This document shows positions 1 through 8,640 of a DNA stretch of 64,000 nt, in pieces. This DNA comes from Bacillota bacterium. Lineage in GTDB: Bacteria > Bacillota > Clostridia > Peptostreptococcales > Anaerovoracaceae. The notes below the pieces were generated by a model that did no database searches, was not told the origin of the DNA, and was given only the letters and a program-made list of their open reading frames with translations. A program made the translations under genes and the position numbers. Location: contig JAAWDM010000022.1 in NCBI GenBank assembly GCA_022793795.1, positions 1 to 64,000 of the forward strand. The letters are read 5' to 3'. Every line of letters starts with the position of its first letter. The first letter of the stretch is position 1.

Positions 1-360
1 AAAATGCGTTATCCTGATATAAACTTTGAGATAAAGCCTTGTTATCCACTTGAATGGAAAGATGAAAGTATTGATATTATCACGATATGTTGTGCATTTC
101 ATCATTTTGATAATCCCCAAGGATTTGTAAAGGAATGTAAAAGAGTATTAAAAAGAAACGGTACGGTGTATATAGCTGAGCCTAACTTTGGAGCTGTACT
201 TAGATTTCTCGCAAATAAATTTTGGTTACCCTTTTCAAAAAGTGGAGATGTAAAGATATACAGCAAAAAAGAGTTAGAAGCTATTTTTTATAATTCTGGA
301 TTTCAAACAATACAGATTTATAGAAGGGATAAAGGATTGTTTCTGAAAGCTAAAAAGTAG
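1..360 (+). CDS. SAM-dependent methyltransferase, C-terminal part (5' end outside window)
   Basis: The frame is open from the first base, so the gene starts before the window and only about the last 119 codons are seen. The segment IDIITICCAFHHF followed by NPQGFVKECKRVLKRNG and then VYIAEP is the motif II/III part of class I SAM-dependent methyltransferases of the UbiE/Methyltransf_11 type, which methylate small molecules or lipids. The SAM-binding glycine loop lies upstream and is not visible. The segment is noticeably AT-rich compared with rqcH, which may mean recent transfer. A strong hairpin follows the stop. The substrate cannot be inferred. The family call is fairly safe. Confidence 0.8.
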   Translation, partial: KMRYPDINFEIKPCYPLEWKDESIDIITICCAFHHFDNPQGFVKECKRVLKRNGTVYIAEPNFGAVLRFLANKFWLPFSKSGDVKIYSKKELEAIFYNSGFQTIQIYRRDKGLFLKAKK

Positions 361-378
361 CAAAAAATTCCGATTTAT

Positions 379-409
379 CGGGCGGTCACAAATTAAGGGT
401 GACCGCCCG
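379..409 (+). terminator. Hairpin terminator after the methyltransferase gene
   Basis: A perfect 11-bp inverted repeat, CGGGCGGTCAC (379-389) and GTGACCGCCCG (399-409), has a 9-nt loop and is followed by TTTCTGCTGTTCT. It starts 19 bases after the stop codon. The tail is only partly U-rich. Confidence 0.75.
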
Positions 410-751
410 TTTCTGCTGTTCTGACAAATACTTTTGAAAAATATGCATCCCCTATTCATATGTTTTCATTGCCTTATGTGAAGAATTAGTGAAGAAATTC
501 GATATTTTTTAATATATAATTTTTTTATCGAATATCCAGGAAAAGAAAGGACTCTTTTCCCTAGCGAAAGAATTCCCTTCACCAGAACCCTCCCTTGAAA
601 TCAGAAAGAAATGGCCGGATTCTGATTTATATTCAAAGAATTGGTAAAAACGTTCGCATAAATATTTATTTTATAGAAATAATATACAGAATTCAAAAAT
701 ACCTTCGATAATTTTTAAAATATCACCCAAAATATCGAAAGGCCAAAAGAA
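410..751. other. AT-rich intergenic region with two TTCGATA/TATCGAA inverted pairs
   Basis: No credible gene is present. Two inverted pairs of the heptamer TTCGATA stand out. ATTCGATA (498-505) pairs with TATCGAAT (527-534). TTCGATA (704-710) pairs with TATCGAA (733-739), just upstream of the likely rqcH promoter. The string ATCGAATATCCAG at 528-540 resembles TTCGATATATCCAG near 8878-8891. Function unknown. Confidence 0.5.
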
Positions 752-780
752 TTGCCCCTTCCTTCTATTTATGATAAAAT
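752..780 (+). promoter_or_regulatory. Probable sigma-A promoter of rqcH
   Basis: TTGCCC (752-757) and TAAAAT (775-780) are separated by 17 bp. The -10 lies 32 bases before the rqcH start and 14 bases before the ribosome site AAAGGAG (794-800). This is inference from consensus match and position only. Confidence 0.55.
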
Positions 781-811
781 AATTGGTAAAGACAAAGGAG
801 TATTTTGAAAC

Positions 812-2515
812 ATGGCATATGACGGACTGGTTACCTGGGCTGTGACCCAGGAGTTAAAAGATAAAATTTTGCTGGGAAAGATCGAAAAGGTCTACCAGCC
901 AGAAGGAGATGAAATCGTCCTTCACATTCACACAAAAAAGGGCAATGTAAAACTTTACGCCTCGGTGGGTTCAGCCCATGCTCGGGTTCATTTTATTACG
1001 TCCAACCCCATCAATCCCCCGGCTCCCTTTTCCTTTTGTATGCTGCTGCGAAAGCATCTGCAAGGAGGGCGTATTGTGGACATCAGCCAGAAAGATTCAG
1101 AGCGAATCATTGAAATCAGCATCGAAACCTTAAACGAGCTGGGGTTCTGCGTCTCGAAAAAGCTGATTTTTGAAATCATGGGAAAGCACAGCAACATCAT
1201 TCTCACTGACATTGCCACTGGCAAGATTATCGATTCCATTAAGCGGATTTCCATCGATGTAAATCGAGTGCGTCAGATACTGCCGGGCATGATCTATCAA
1301 TATCCACCGGCACAGGATAAGACTCCTTACAAGGAGGTTACATCAGAAGACTTGGCAGCCCTTCCTGCAGACGGTAAATCCATCCTGAGAAGTCTTGGCG
1401 GCATTTCCCCTGCCTTTGCAGAGCAGCTAGCTTCCATGGAGGACAGCCATAGGGTGGACTATTTCAACCAGGTGAAGGAATCCATCTTGAACGGCAACCT
1501 TGAGCCCACCGTGTATCTAAACCAAAACGGCGAGCCCCAGGAATTCTATATTTTACCCCTTCATGAATACGAGCAGAGCTGCAAAAAACAAGCCTTTGAA
1601 GCCATCAGCCCATGTCTGGAATTCTATTTTGACAGGAAAACCTCCTCTAACCGAGGCAAACAGAAGTCCCACGACCTGATTAAGTCGGTGGCCGCGGCAT
1701 TGGACAAGATGTACCTAAAAAAACAGCGCTTGTCTGAGGATATTTTAAAGGCAGAGAATTCAGAGGATTTGCGCCTATTCGGCGAGCTTTTAACAGCAAA
1801 TCTTCACCTGATAAAGCCGGGCATGTCGTCAGTGGAAGTGACCAACTATTACGATGGACGCCTGATCACCATCCCCTTGGATGTGAAACAGACCGGTGCA
1901 AAAAACGCCCAGCATTACTTTAAAAAATATGGCAAAGCCAAAACCGCTGTCAAGGAAAAGCAGATTCAGCTTACGGAAAACCAGGGCGAAATCGATTATC
2001 TGGAATCCATGCTGGTCTATTTGGAAAACACCGATGATGTAAACGAAATCGAAACCTTAAGAGCCGAACTGGTGGAAACCGGCTATGTGCGCCGCCGCAA
2101 GCAGTCAGGCGGCTTCCGCGAGAAAAAATACAAGCCATCCCCTTATCGGTACACTCTGACCAGCGGCTATACGGTGCTGGTAGGACGCAACAACAAGGAA
2201 AACGATATCCTGACCCTCAAGACAGCGGGCAATAAAGATTTATGGCTCCATACCAAGGATATTCCTGGCTCCCACGTCATCGTCCAGTGCGGCGGCGCCC
2301 AACTCACGGAAACCGACATCTTTGAAGCCGCTGCCATCGCCGCCTATCACAGCAAGGGCCGCACCTCTGAAAACGTGCCGGTGGACTATGTACAGGTCAA
2401 ATATGTGAAAAAGCCAGCCGGCGCCAAACCTGGCATGGTCATCTTCACCAACAACAGAACCGTATGGGTCAATCCAGGGCTACCTGCTTCGGCCGGCTCC
2501 AAACAGGAATTGTAA
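812..2515 (+). CDS. rqcH: RqcH (Rqc2/NEMF homologue), ribosome quality control factor
   Basis: This 567-residue protein is full length for the NFACT family once annotated as fibronectin-binding protein FbpA/YloA. Bacterial RqcH binds obstructed 50S subunits carrying peptidyl-tRNA and recruits tRNA-Ala, so that stalled chains get C-terminal alanine tails as a degradation tag. The N-terminal NFACT-N domain starts with DGLVTWAV and includes residues about 1-130. A helical and coiled-coil middle (about 280-430) follows, and the NFACT-R domain carries DLWLHTKDIPGSHVIV near residues 475-490. ATG at 812 has AAAGGAG 11 bases upstream. The 3' end overlaps the converging acyltransferase gene by 36 bp. 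It appears to be a single-gene transcript. Confidence 0.95.
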   Translation: MAYDGLVTWAVTQELKDKILLGKIEKVYQPEGDEIVLHIHTKKGNVKLYASVGSAHARVHFITSNPINPPAPFSFCMLLRKHLQGGRIVDISQKDSERIIEISIETLNELGFCVSKKLIFEIMGKHSNIILTDIATGKIIDSIKRISIDVNRVRQILPGMIYQYPPAQDKTPYKEVTSEDLAALPADGKSILRSLGGISPAFAEQLASMEDSHRVDYFNQVKESILNGNLEPTVYLNQNGEPQEFYILPLHEYEQSCKKQAFEAISPCLEFYFDRKTSSNRGKQKSHDLIKSVAAALDKMYLKKQRLSEDILKAENSEDLRLFGELLTANLHLIKPGMSSVEVTNYYDGRLITIPLDVKQTGAKNAQHYFKKYGKAKTAVKEKQIQLTENQGEIDYLESMLVYLENTDDVNEIETLRAELVETGYVRRRKQSGGFREKKYKPSPYRYTLTSGYTVLVGRNNKENDILTLKTAGNKDLWLHTKDIPGSHVIVQCGGAQLTETDIFEAAAIAAYHSKGRTSENVPVDYVQVKYVKKPAGAKPGMVIFTNNRTVWVNPGLPASAGSKQEL

Positions 2516-3547
2516 TAGTGAAATTTTTCTTATTAGAAAACAAGTCATAATTGTAAAGCCAAAACTGCATACCATTGATATGAGCCATATCAAATATGTA
2601 TTTGTCATCATCCTATAAAAAAAGAATTGAAAGATGATTACCCATGGAAAATGAAAGATATAGATTAAAAAAGAATCGCGAGACAGATACCCAATCACCC
2701 TATTGGTTCTATTCAATAAGCGTTGTCCGAAACTGAGCAACGTTAAAATTCCAAAAGTTCCAGCCCCATACATGAAAGTTGTATTAAGAGCAGGACTCTT
2801 GATTCCACTCCACAGAAATAGATATACATTCAGCGCTGTAGACACCAGAAATATGGCAGCGCATATGCCGCCATATTTCTGGATTTTTTTAATGTTTTCC
2901 TCTGAAAAAATATAGTAACCTATCAAATAAAATAGCAAATAGGATAAAATGGTTTTGCCAGCCAGGCGAAAGGGCTCCAAGGCCATTGCCACCATACACA
3001 GGGCTGATATTCCCAGGAAGCCGACATGCTTTGCTGTCAAATCACATAAACATCTTTTTTGCAATATGATAATGCCCATGGAACTAATGGTTATGATAAA
3101 CAGATATAACAGGAACCAGAGATGACCTATGGTAAATCCTCCATCGTAACCTGTCAAATCTGTCCATTTCATAAAAAACACCCTATAATGAGATAGAAAA
3201 TCCCCTGTATATCCGCCATTCACCCTGTCCGCTACATACGCCATGACAGGCACAATTATCAATGTGCCTGTCAATAATGGTAGCAATAACTTATAACTGC
3301 GATCCGCTATATACTCCTTAACTGAGCGTTTTGTCAATGCATATCTGCTGCTCATACCTGCAATCGTGAAAAGCAAGGTCATGTACCAAGGCGATACCGC
3401 CACAACGAAAGCGCTGATTCCAGTCTCTGCCCCAAGGAATATATAATTTCCCTCGTCCCAGCAATTCCAAGCCATAGCTGCATGATAGGGGAACAGCAAT
3501 AAAATGCACAATAGCCTTAAATTGTCTATATATATTCTTCTCTCCAT
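2480..3547 (-). CDS. Acyltransferase family 3 integral membrane protein
   Basis: The 355-residue protein is strongly hydrophobic with about ten predicted membrane segments. It starts with IYIDNLRLLCILLLFPYHAAM, which matches the acyltransferase_3 (OafA/YrhL-like) opening in which a conserved His follows an Asp-x-Leu-Arg motif. Members transfer acyl groups, often O-acetyl, onto surface sugars, peptidoglycan or antibiotics. The acceptor cannot be told from sequence. No clear ribosome site precedes ATG 3547: AGAAGG lies about 20 nt upstream, so the start is uncertain. Its 3' end converges with rqcH and overlaps it by 36 bp. It follows the ABC operon in position but may have its own promoter. Confidence 0.8.
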   Translation of the reverse strand: MERRIYIDNLRLLCILLLFPYHAAMAWNCWDEGNYIFLGAETGISAFVVAVSPWYMTLLFTIAGMSSRYALTKRSVKEYIADRSYKLLLPLLTGTLIIVPVMAYVADRVNGGYTGDFLSHYRVFFMKWTDLTGYDGGFTIGHLWFLLYLFIITISSMGIIILQKRCLCDLTAKHVGFLGISALCMVAMALEPFRLAGKTILSYLLFYLIGYYIFSEENIKKIQKYGGICAAIFLVSTALNVYLFLWSGIKSPALNTTFMYGAGTFGILTLLSFGQRLLNRTNRVIGYLSRDSFLIYIFHFPWVIIFQFFFYRMMTNTYLIWLISMVCSFGFTIMTCFLIRKISLLQFLFGAGRSR

Positions 3548-3584
3548 AGCTATCTATCTACTGACCTTCTTAACGATATGGCGC

Positions 3585-5030
3585 TTACACTTCTCCTCTG
3601 CTCTGGCGTATCATAGCAACCATCTGCTTTGGACTCGGCACGTCTCCTTTATATAGAGCCATGAGCCGATATAATTTTCCTGCCAATACAGCGAAAATAA
3701 CTGCTGTGGCAATCACAATGATCAGACAAGCCAATCCCTTCACCAGCGATACGCTGCCCAGCAGCACTCTGGCCGGCGTAATCATGATAGCGGTAAACGG
3801 CACCCAATCTAGCCAGGCTGCCCCGCCGTCCATGCCCTCCAGACCGCCTGCAAGCAAGTTGGCAAAGAAGCTGGCAATTAGAATCAATGTAAACAGAATA
3901 TTGGTGGAGGACAAATCTTCCGGCTTTCCAGCTAACGCACCGCCGATTCCAGCCATGGAACAGTACAGGAGCATACCTGCCAACATGATGAGTAGGGCAA
4001 TGACAACTCCACCCACAGAGAACATGCCTGCCGTCAGTCCGCCGAACTGGCCTAAAAGCTGCACCAACAGTTGATCTGTGTCAGGATTGATGGCTTCCGC
4101 CCCCAATTTTCCCAGAAACAGACCCACACCTAGGCCAAAAATCCAAATGCTCAGCTGTATCACCCCTGCCAGGCAGATAGCCGTCATCTTGCCCAGGATC
4201 AGAGCTGCCGGTCTTACGGAAATCAGAAAGGCATCCATCAACTTAGAGGTTTTCTCCATAATCACGCTCTGGGTCACACCCTGACCATAGAACAATACAA
4301 AGAAGTACAGAATCATAATGTTCAGATACGGAATCAGATAGCCCATGACAGTCTTCGCCATCTCCATATCATCCTTTGGTTCTTCCCCGTCAGACGACTC
4401 TGCCGAATCCATGCCTGGCAAATCTCCGCTCATGGCCGCGTTGATGCCAGTTCCATACCAATTCATCATTGTTTCCAAACCGTAAGCAGCATCCTCTGAA
4501 ATGCTGCTGCCTTCCGGTATCAGTACGTTCAATATATATTCCCCTGCCTGATAATCTACTGCCAAAATGAGAGTATCGCTGCTATTCTTACTGTCGCTGC
4601 ACGCTTTATCCAAATCGCTCCCGTAATCCGCGAACCTGATATGAGACAGATACTCTCCCATTTCCGGCGCAGTTGCCGCCATCTCTTTCGTAAAGACGGA
4701 TAGATTCTTCCCTTCAAACAGCCCCAGGGAGGAGGCTGTCTCATCTTTCAAAATCTCTACCACATAGACGTTTTGTAAAGAAGCGAGGGCCTCTATACTC
4801 TCTAAATCCCCTTGTTCATCCACACCATCAACATATTCTGTATCCTTGCCCGACTCCTTTGCGCCTTCACTAGGCTGGTCAAAATATTCTATGCCAGTCA
4901 TAATTAATGCTGGAATCAACATCAGCAGCAAGGCCACCGTCAGCGTTGCGTTTTTATACCCCTTTTTCATTACGTGACTTTTAAATGTAAAGGAAAAGAT
5001 TTTCGTCACGCCTTTTAACTCTCGTTTCAT
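3585..5030 (-). CDS. ABC-2 type transporter permease (NatB-like), distal
   Basis: This 481-residue permease has a membrane anchor at residues about 23-45, then a large external domain of about 170 residues, then six or so C-terminal membrane segments from about residue 230. That is the ABC2_membrane_3 (NatB-type) plan, used for export of sodium, antimicrobial compounds or peptides. ATG 5030 is preceded by AGGGGGAAGATAGT, and the gene starts one base after the stop of the preceding permease gene. It is the last gene of the XRE-controlled operon. The two permeases are diverged paralogues and probably form a heterodimer served by the ATPase at 6005-7021. Substrate unknown. Confidence 0.88.
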   Translation of the reverse strand: MKRELKGVTKIFSFTFKSHVMKKGYKNATLTVALLLMLIPALIMTGIEYFDQPSEGAKESGKDTEYVDGVDEQGDLESIEALASLQNVYVVEILKDETASSLGLFEGKNLSVFTKEMAATAPEMGEYLSHIRFADYGSDLDKACSDSKNSSDTLILAVDYQAGEYILNVLIPEGSSISEDAAYGLETMMNWYGTGINAAMSGDLPGMDSAESSDGEEPKDDMEMAKTVMGYLIPYLNIMILYFFVLFYGQGVTQSVIMEKTSKLMDAFLISVRPAALILGKMTAICLAGVIQLSIWIFGLGVGLFLGKLGAEAINPDTDQLLVQLLGQFGGLTAGMFSVGGVVIALLIMLAGMLLYCSMAGIGGALAGKPEDLSSTNILFTLILIASFFANLLAGGLEGMDGGAAWLDWVPFTAIMITPARVLLGSVSLVKGLACLIIVIATAVIFAVLAGKLYRLMALYKGDVPSPKQMVAMIRQSRGEV

Positions 5031-5031
5031 A

Positions 5032-6012
5032 CTATCTTCCCCCTTTTCCTCTTGCCATGGACAAAATATTTCTTATCTTTACACGGCTTCCTCTATACAT
5101 AATCAACTGATCGTAGACTGCTGCCGAAAGACGGAAGAGCAGATAGATCATAACAATCTGTATTACCCAGGAAATAGCCATAGTTCCTATGCCGATATTT
5201 CCCAAGGCATAATATACTGGAGCAGCAAACGCCGACACCACTGGGCACAGGGATAGAAATATAGCCATAGACTCTCCCATGGCCTGGGCGAAACAGGATG
5301 CTAAAAATCCTCCTAGGATGGCAAACATTGCCGTCATATTGGCCCCTTCTACCTCATCCATATTGGAGCAGCCTGCTCCTGTCAGCCCTGCTAAAATGGA
5401 GAAAAACAAATAAGCCAATACTAAGCAGACCATAATCACGATTATAGTGAGTGGCTCCATCTTCAGTAGGTCTGCAGTAATCCCGAAATTTTCCAGAATA
5501 TTTCCAATGAAAGAAATATCCATAAACTGTCCGGTAATCCCATAGGAAATCCCTGTAGCCAGGCACAGTCCTGCCAACATAACAAACATAAAGGTCATCA
5601 CTGCCAGCACCTTGCCCATCATAAGCGCCAGAGGCTTTACACTGACCATAAGGGTTTCTACCAGTTTGGATACCTTTTCCTCCACTATGGCGCGAACGAT
5701 ATAAGTAACAGAAAATATGGATACCATCATCAAAATAATGGAATAGGCATACTGAACGTTAAAACGGGTTTCAAATCCCACTTGTTCTCCTCCCAGATAG
5801 TCCTCCACTGTGTAAACACCGGTGGAAAAAGCGATAGGCCCTGTCATCTGGGCAGAACCGTCTCCATCACCGAAGAAAAATCCCATAACGGGAATCGATA
5901 AGGCCATCAGCGCCATTAAAATAAGGAAGGTGACCTGATTAGATTTATTTTGTATCATTTGCCTAAGGGTGAAGCGATAAACCTGCCCTGTTCCAGAGAG
6001 CTTACTATTCAT
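5032..6012 (-). CDS. ABC-2 type transporter permease (NatB-like), proximal
   Basis: A permease of about 326 residues with an N-terminal membrane segment (about 24-45), a short external domain, and five C-terminal segments. The stretch VEEKVSKLVETLMVSVKPL is the cytoplasmic coupling-helix region typical of NatB-like permeases, and the partner permease has the matching MEKTSKLMDAFLISVRP. I chose ATG 6012 rather than the upstream GTG 6021 because GTAGGTG precedes it at normal distance. The start overlaps the ATPase 3' end by 8 nt, so translation is probably coupled. It likely pairs with the 3585-5030 permease. Confidence 0.88.
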   Translation of the reverse strand: MNSKLSGTGQVYRFTLRQMIQNKSNQVTFLILMALMALSIPVMGFFFGDGDGSAQMTGPIAFSTGVYTVEDYLGGEQVGFETRFNVQYAYSIILMMVSIFSVTYIVRAIVEEKVSKLVETLMVSVKPLALMMGKVLAVMTFMFVMLAGLCLATGISYGITGQFMDISFIGNILENFGITADLLKMEPLTIIVIMVCLVLAYLFFSILAGLTGAGCSNMDEVEGANMTAMFAILGGFLASCFAQAMGESMAIFLSLCPVVSAFAAPVYYALGNIGIGTMAISWVIQIVMIYLLFRLSAAVYDQLIMYRGSRVKIRNILSMARGKGGR

Positions 6013-7021
6013 GGCTTTCACCTACTTTTTCTACGAAAATCTCATGAAGAGAAGGTTCTCTCAGGTCGAAAGTGATGACCGGCACACCGGCTGTAATCAG
6101 GGAAGCCAGCAAAGCGTTGGCCTGCTCCTCTCCTGATACTTTGATCTGATACTCGTTTTCCTTCATGGTAAGAATGGTGGCTCCAGCAGCTGCAATATGA
6201 CGCGCCGCATCTCGTTCCGTCTTTAGATGTAGATTGACTCTGCCGTAACTTTTCTTAATCTCGTTGAGATTTCCCTGCAATACGGCCTTCGATCTGTCCA
6301 TGATGGTAATATCTGTACAGAATTCCTCCACAGTAGCCATCTGATGGCTGGACATAATCAGGTATTTCCCCTTTCCGATCTCCTCGCGGATGATACCCTT
6401 AAACAGGTCTGTATTCACTGGGTCTAAGCCGGACAAAGGTTCATCTAAAATCAACAATTCCGGATTGGAAATCAATGCAATCATAAACTGAATCTTCTGT
6501 TGATTTCCTTTGGAAAGCTGGTCAGCCTGCTTTGGTTTCCAGGCTTTCTTTTTACTCCAGTTTTTAACTTTCTTCTGCTTTCCCTCTCCGTTGTCTTCTG
6601 TCTGCGTCTCCGCATTATCATTTTGGATAACAGATAAATCTGCCGGCGCATACAGGTATTCTTCCGCCTCCAGCCTCTGGGCCCAATAGCGGATTCTTTC
6701 CTTGGCCTCTGCCTTAGAAACCCCTCTAAGTCCTGCAAAATACAAAAGCTGGTCCATCAGCGTATATTTAGGATACAGGCCTCGCTCTTCGGCCAGATAG
6801 CCCACATTGCAGGTCTCCGTACTAAGAGGCGCTCCCTTCCAAAACACCTGTCCGCCGTCTTTAGCCAGCATCCCAAGCATCATACGGATGGAAGTGGTTT
6901 TTCCCGCGCCGTTGGTTCCCAAAAGTGCATAAACACCCGGCTCCCTCATCTCAAAGCTGAGGTGATCGACTACAGTCTTTTCCCCGTACTTTTTGTACAA
7001 ATCCGATACAATTAAACTCAT
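6005..7021 (-). CDS. ABC transporter ATP-binding protein (NatA-like) with internal insertion
   Basis: The 338-residue ATPase has Walker A GTNGAGKTT (about residues 34-42), signature LSKGNQQKIQFM, Walker B LLILDEP and the switch His in IMSSHQMA. The C-terminal ~100 residues match the NatA/CcmA-type tail ending in SLHEIFVEKVGE. Between the helical region and the signature there is an insertion of roughly 35-45 charged residues (about 125-165; acidic then Lys/Trp-rich) that ordinary NatA proteins lack. The ribosome site GAGAGGG precedes ATG 7021. It energises the two downstream permeases. Substrate unknown; self-protection against antimicrobials is one possibility for such XRE-linked operons. 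Confidence 0.92.
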   Translation of the reverse strand: MSLIVSDLYKKYGEKTVVDHLSFEMREPGVYALLGTNGAGKTTSIRMMLGMLAKDGGQVFWKGAPLSTETCNVGYLAEERGLYPKYTLMDQLLYFAGLRGVSKAEAKERIRYWAQRLEAEEYLYAPADLSVIQNDNAETQTEDNGEGKQKKVKNWSKKKAWKPKQADQLSKGNQQKIQFMIALISNPELLILDEPLSGLDPVNTDLFKGIIREEIGKGKYLIMSSHQMATVEEFCTDITIMDRSKAVLQGNLNEIKKSYGRVNLHLKTERDAARHIAAAGATILTMKENEYQIKVSGEEQANALLASLITAGVPVITFDLREPSLHEIFVEKVGESHE

Positions 7022-7061
7022 TTTCTCTACCCTCTCTATTGCTATATTTTTTTAATCTGTT

Positions 7062-7301
7062 TTATGATTCTCTCCCCGCCTCTGCTGCGGCGCGCAATCT
7101 TTTTGCTTCCTCTTCTGTCAGCTTCATGTTTGTGCAAAGTCGCTCTACAGTCTCCTGCTTCGGCACAAAATTCGGTTCCATACACAGCCTGGTAAACTCT
7201 TCTTTGGCTATCCCAATCTGTGAAAATGTCACGGTTCCGTCTCCAATCTTTCTATCGTAAAATCTGAAAAACACAGTCTTAAAGGATTCTTTCTCTCCCA
7301 T
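7062..7301 (-). CDS. Small hypothetical protein, helix-turn-helix-like
   Basis: I do not recognise a named family. The 79-residue product has the helical C-terminal part FTRLCMEPNFVPKQETVERL followed by KLTEEEAKRLRAAAEAG, which reads like a compact Cro/C1-type fold with sequence spacing similar to XRE regulators but without an obvious recognition helix. ATG 7301 has AGGAG 8 nt upstream. The gene sits 11 nt after the DUF3169 gene and just before the ATPase gene, so it is cotranscribed with the transporter. It could be an accessory regulator or an adaptor protein. Confidence 0.65.
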   Translation of the reverse strand: MGEKESFKTVFFRFYDRKIGDGTVTFSQIGIAKEEFTRLCMEPNFVPKQETVERLCTNMKLTEEEAKRLRAAAEAGRES

Positions 7302-7312
7302 CTTGCTCGCTC

Positions 7313-8137
7313 CTATTCGTTAATCTTTGATCTTTCAGATCTGAGGCTCTCTCTGCTATAGCTGATGAACATTACCAGCCAGACTATGATGACCGAAACC
7401 GAAGGAATCGGCCCAAAGCCAAACATTAAACTGAGCATAGAGGTTATAATCCATAAGGCCACACAGGTGGAACTACCAGCCTTATATGCTTTAAACCCAG
7501 CCTTATATATGACCAGCTTTTCCAGCTCATCACAACTCTTCTCCCACTTATCATGAAATTTAAAGTCATATACACTGCCTGCCTTTCCCGGATACATCTT
7601 TTTCACCAAATCTACCTGGGCCTGATTAAGCCGTATTACAATAAAGCTGCCAAAGATGAAAAATCCCGTTGCAACAAGCATGCTGGTTCCTCCCTCATCA
7701 ATATAGCGATCCAATCCCGACATGATGATACCGAAGAAAAGGAAACTGATAATCATTCCAAAACTCTGTGCCATCATGGAAAACTCCAATCTGCGGTCTG
7801 CCATTTCAAACAGCTTTTCTACCTCTGCCTCATCCACATCTTCTGTCATTTCCAACGCATTGGTGGCGCTAAAGGATTGCTTTGCCTTACAATAGAAGAA
7901 TAATCCCATTAAAAAAGCAAAGCTCTCGCAAAATATCACGCCATGGGGGCTGAAATAAAAGAAAAAATCTGTGATAAGCTTTCCCATATCGTTCGCTCCA
8001 TGCTGCCAACTATCAGAACCGACAAACCATCCGAAAGCGCCGCCACCCATGGCCGCCAATATGATGACTGGAATGAAAATCTTCAAGGCCTTTCTGTTTT
8101 CCTTCTTGATCTGCTCATTGCTATCACTACCGTTCAT
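7313..8137 (-). CDS. DUF3169 family membrane protein
   Basis: The 274-residue protein has about six hydrophobic segments, grouped as two pairs and a C-terminal pair, with a cytoplasmic acidic linker near residues 95-115. Size and layout match DUF3169 proteins, which in Firmicutes usually follow a small XRE regulator, as here. Its start overlaps the regulator stop by 11 nt and has the strong site GGGGAGG. DUF3169 has no known biochemical role. Proximity suggests it works with the XRE regulator or the ABC exporter, for example as a membrane sensor. That link is inference. Confidence 0.75.
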   Translation of the reverse strand: MNGSDSNEQIKKENRKALKIFIPVIILAAMGGGAFGWFVGSDSWQHGANDMGKLITDFFFYFSPHGVIFCESFAFLMGLFFYCKAKQSFSATNALEMTEDVDEAEVEKLFEMADRRLEFSMMAQSFGMIISFLFFGIIMSGLDRYIDEGGTSMLVATGFFIFGSFIVIRLNQAQVDLVKKMYPGKAGSVYDFKFHDKWEKSCDELEKLVIYKAGFKAYKAGSSTCVALWIITSMLSLMFGFGPIPSVSVIIVWLVMFISYSRESLRSERSKINE

Positions 8138-8357
8138 GACTGTCTACCTCCCCATCCTGCTCTTCATAACGAAAAATTTCCTCTACTTGTGCACCGCACA
8201 CTTTGGCAATTTTTAAAGCCAGCGTTACTGACGGAGAGTAATCTCCCCTCTCAATCTGGCTGATGGTCTGCCTGGATACGCCTACTAGCCTGCCCATCTC
8301 CGACTGGTTCACATTGATTCTGGCTCGATACTCCTTCAATCTGTTGTACAGGGGCAT
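8127..8357 (-). CDS. XRE-family transcriptional regulator (76 aa)
   Basis: A compact Cro/C1-type regulator. The helix-turn-helix is NQSEMGRLVGVSRQTISQIE, followed by GDYSPSVTLALKIAKVCG. A longer frame begins at 8399, but ATG 8357 has AGAAGGAG at ideal spacing and gives MPLYNRLKEYRARI, the usual start of this family, so 76 residues is preferred. It heads the operon DUF3169, small protein, ABC ATPase and two permeases. Three direct repeats of TTGACAA with 21-bp spacing lie 89-141 bp upstream (8446-8498) and are its likely binding sites. It probably autoregulates the exporter operon. Confidence 0.9.
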   Translation of the reverse strand: MPLYNRLKEYRARINVNQSEMGRLVGVSRQTISQIERGDYSPSVTLALKIAKVCGAQVEEIFRYEEQDGEVDSHER

Positions 8358-8445
8358 ACTATCCACTCCTTCTTCTATATTATCTCTGTATCCTTGCAAA
8401 ATCCATGCGTCGAGCCCTTTGTTTTTGTCATATTCTCACAGGATT

Positions 8446-8506
8446 TTGACAAGTTTCACTTTCATATTGACAAGTTTTATATTCAATTTGACAATTTTAC
8501 TTGTCA
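8446..8506. promoter_or_regulatory. Operator-like array: three TTGACAA repeats at 21-bp spacing plus an inverted copy
   Basis: TTGACAAGTTT occurs at 8446-8456 and 8467-8477, and TTGACAATTTT at 8488-8498. The starts are exactly 21 bp apart, two helical turns, so all lie on one DNA face. An inverted half, ACTTGTCA, follows at 8499-8506. The array precedes the XRE gene on the minus strand. Binding by that regulator is inference. Confidence 0.65.
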
Positions 8507-8542
8507 TCTCTTGAATAGTTTACCACCTACCTATACCCTTGT

Positions 8543-8590
8543 CAATAGAAAAGAGCCGATAATCACATTTTTTTGTGAATCATCGACTCT
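8543..8590 (-). terminator. Imperfect hairpin terminator on the minus strand
   Basis: Read on the minus strand, AGAGTCGATGATTCAC pairs imperfectly with GTGATTATCGGCTCT across an A-rich loop, and is followed by TTTTCTATT. It lies between the tandem-repeat region and the XRE operon, so it would insulate that operon from any minus-strand transcript coming from 8600-8960. Confidence 0.5.
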
Positions 8591-8640
8591 GTATCCAGTT
8601 GCTTGATAATATCTATTTCTTTTAGCAGTAACCTTCCCAC

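Noticed and set aside
7943-8263. Plus-strand frames opposite the DUF3169/XRE genes
   Set aside because: Antisense shadows of well-supported minus-strand genes; no ribosome sites.
8446-8498. Three TTGACA strings as -35 elements of plus-strand promoters
   Set aside because: No -10 at 16-18 bp from any of them and no plus-strand gene follows; the even 21-bp spacing fits an operator.
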